Shown piece after piece: positions 4,241-5,220 of a stretch of DNA of 5,220 nucleotides (position 1 is its first letter; every line of letters starts with the position of its first letter). Origin of the DNA: Candidatus Melainabacteria bacterium (GTDB lineage Bacteria > Actinomycetota > Actinomycetes > Mycobacteriales > Pseudonocardiaceae). The position numbers and the translations under genes were made by a program. Where the stretch lies: assembly GCA_903970565.1 (NCBI GenBank), contig CAJCJE010000656.1, positions 1 to 5,220 on the forward strand, in the 5' to 3' direction. The notes under the pieces were generated by a model. That model searched no databases. It was not told the DNA's origin and was given only the letters and a program-made list of their open reading frames with translations.

Positions 4241-5176
4241 TCAGGATCTCGTGGCCAGGGCCCTCAGGAAGAAGCCGAGATTGGCCGGACGTTCCGCCAG
4301 GCGGCGCATCAGGTAGCCGTACCACTGCACGCCATAGGGCACGTAGACGCGCACCTTCGCGCCGTCGGAGGCGAGTCGGCGCTGCTCATCGGGCCGGATT
4401 CCGTACAGCATCTGGAACTCGAAGCTGCCGGGCTTGCGGTCATACCAGCGGGCCCGCTCGTCGATCACCCGGATCAGCCGGGGGTCGTGGGTGGCGAACA
4501 TCGGGTAGCCCTGGCCGCCGAGCAGCGCGTTGGCGCAGCGGACGTAGGACAGGTCGACCTCGTGCGGGTCGGTGAAGGCGACCGACTCCGGCTCGGCGTA
4601 GGCGCCCTTGCACAGCCGCACCCGTGAGCCGGTGCCGGCGAGGTCGCGGCAGTCCCCCTCGGTGCGGCGCAGGTAGGCCTGTAGCACGGCACCGGTCTTC
4701 GGGAAGTCCTTGCGCAGCCTGGCGAGGATGCCCAGGGTCGAGTCGGTGGTGGTGTGATCCTCCATGTCCAGCGTGACCGTGGTGCCCACCCGGTCGGCCG
4801 CGGCGGCGATCTCGGCGGCGTTGTCCAGCGCGAGCCGCTCGTCGAGTTTCTGGCCGACCGCCGAGAGTTTCACGCTGACCTCGGCGTACTCGGTGAGGCC
4901 ACCGGCCGCCAGCGCCGAGAGCAGGCTCTTGTAGGCGTCCACGGTGGTCTTGGCCAGCGCGATGTCGGTGGTGTCCTCGCCGAGGTGGTCCAGCGTGACG
5001 TTGAGGTTCGCGGCGACGAGCTGCTCGGTGACCGAGACGGCCTCGGCGTTGGTCTCGCCGGCGACGAAGCGGCGCACGACGGCGCTGGACAGCGGTGCGG
5101 TGGCCACCAGGTGTCGGATCGTGTCGTTACCGGCGGCCGCCAGGATCAGGGAGCGGAGTGGATTCACAGCGGGCAC
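4241..5176 (-). CDS. Monofunctional proline dehydrogenase (PRODH)
   Basis: This FAD enzyme oxidises proline to 1-pyrroline-5-carboxylate, the first step of proline breakdown, and passes electrons to quinones at the membrane face. The 311-residue length is that of single-domain PRODHs, not of the large bifunctional PutA. The (beta/alpha)8 barrel is marked by SVKLSAVG (101-108), LDMEDH (136-141), VRLCKGAY (186-193), ATHDPRL (228-234) and EFQMLYGIR (253-261). The C-terminal signature is VYVPYGVQWYGYLMRRLAER (277-296), where R291 and R292 are the arginine pair that binds the proline carboxylate. All expected motifs are intact. The GTG at 5176 is chosen because GAGGA (5183-5187) lies 6 nt upstream; the next GTG (5167) is too far from it. 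The 44 nt beyond the start show no gene or clear promoter. P5C dehydrogenase (pruA) often stands next to PRODH in actinobacteria and could lie just outside the window. Often named putB, putA or pruB; I leave the symbol open. Confidence 0.95.
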   Translation of the reverse strand: MPAVNPLRSLILAAAGNDTIRHLVATAPLSSAVVRRFVAGETNAEAVSVTEQLVAANLNVTLDHLGEDTTDIALAKTTVDAYKSLLSALAAGGLTEYAEVSVKLSAVGQKLDERLALDNAAEIAAAADRVGTTVTLDMEDHTTTDSTLGILARLRKDFPKTGAVLQAYLRRTEGDCRDLAGTGSRVRLCKGAYAEPESVAFTDPHEVDLSYVRCANALLGGQGYPMFATHDPRLIRVIDERARWYDRKPGSFEFQMLYGIRPDEQRRLASDGAKVRVYVPYGVQWYGYLMRRLAERPANLGFFLRALATRS

Positions 5177-5220
5177 TCTACGTCCTCGATCCGCCGGTTC
5201 GCCGCCGTCCGGCCCCGACG

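Noticed and set aside
2424..4627. Many long plus-strand and off-frame minus-strand open frames over proC, the thioesterase and PRODH
   Set aside because: They are shadows of the recognised genes. The true frames carry intact family motifs, while the shadows give Arg/Gly/His-rich sequence without domains.
1..5220. CRISPR array, insertion sequence, tRNA, rRNA, toxin-antitoxin or defence system
   Set aside because: I found no regularly spaced repeats, transposase, terminal inverted repeats with target duplications, tRNA-like cloverleaf or recognisable toxin or antitoxin. The cluster is a conserved housekeeping neighbourhood.

Overview
The window is a stretch of high-GC actinobacterial chromosome. 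Every gene I can support lies on the minus strand, so it reads from right to left. The gene set, the 33-residue lysine/arginine-rich protein and the order match the mycobacterial Rv0499 - proC (Rv0500) - Rv0500A - Rv0500B - galE2 (Rv0501) neighbourhood as I remember it. The detailed sequences differ from Mycobacterium, and a proline dehydrogenase sits directly upstream. I infer a non-mycobacterial member of the Actinomycetia, perhaps Pseudonocardiales-like; the genus cannot be fixed from the sequence alone.

Layout in the direction of transcription: proline dehydrogenase (5176-4241); an 89-nt spacer with an AT-rich dyad; a TesB-like double-hotdog acyl-CoA thioesterase (4151-3306) whose stop codon lies in a 16-bp tandem duplication; a 97-nt spacer; proC, pyrroline-5-carboxylate reductase (3208-2393); a 262-nt regulatory gap with CACGTG-centred palindromes; a 73-residue excisionase-type helix-turn-helix protein (2130-1909) whose stop codon lies in the loop of a strong hairpin; a 246-nt gap with a TTGACA box beside a perfect palindrome; the ribosomal protein bS22 (1662-1561); a 549-nt gap with no convincing gene but strong inverted repeats; and an extended SDR of the galE2 family (1011 to beyond base 1).

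PRODH oxidises proline to P5C and ProC reduces P5C to proline, so the right half brings opposing proline enzymes together, with a thioesterase of unknown substrate between them. The left half is a conserved actinobacterial core cluster: a small DNA-binding regulator, an accessory 30S protein and an SDR-like protein that lacks the catalytic lysine of its superfamily. The genes are not tightly overlapping, and most spacers hold their own dyads, hairpins or promoter-like boxes, so several transcription units are likely.

I see no mobile element, CRISPR array, tRNA, rRNA, prophage or defence locus. The window is mostly ordinary core genome. The points most worth checking are the terminator-embedded stop codon, the structured 549-nt gap downstream of bS22, the palindromes before the HTH gene and the SDR lacking the YxxxK lysine.
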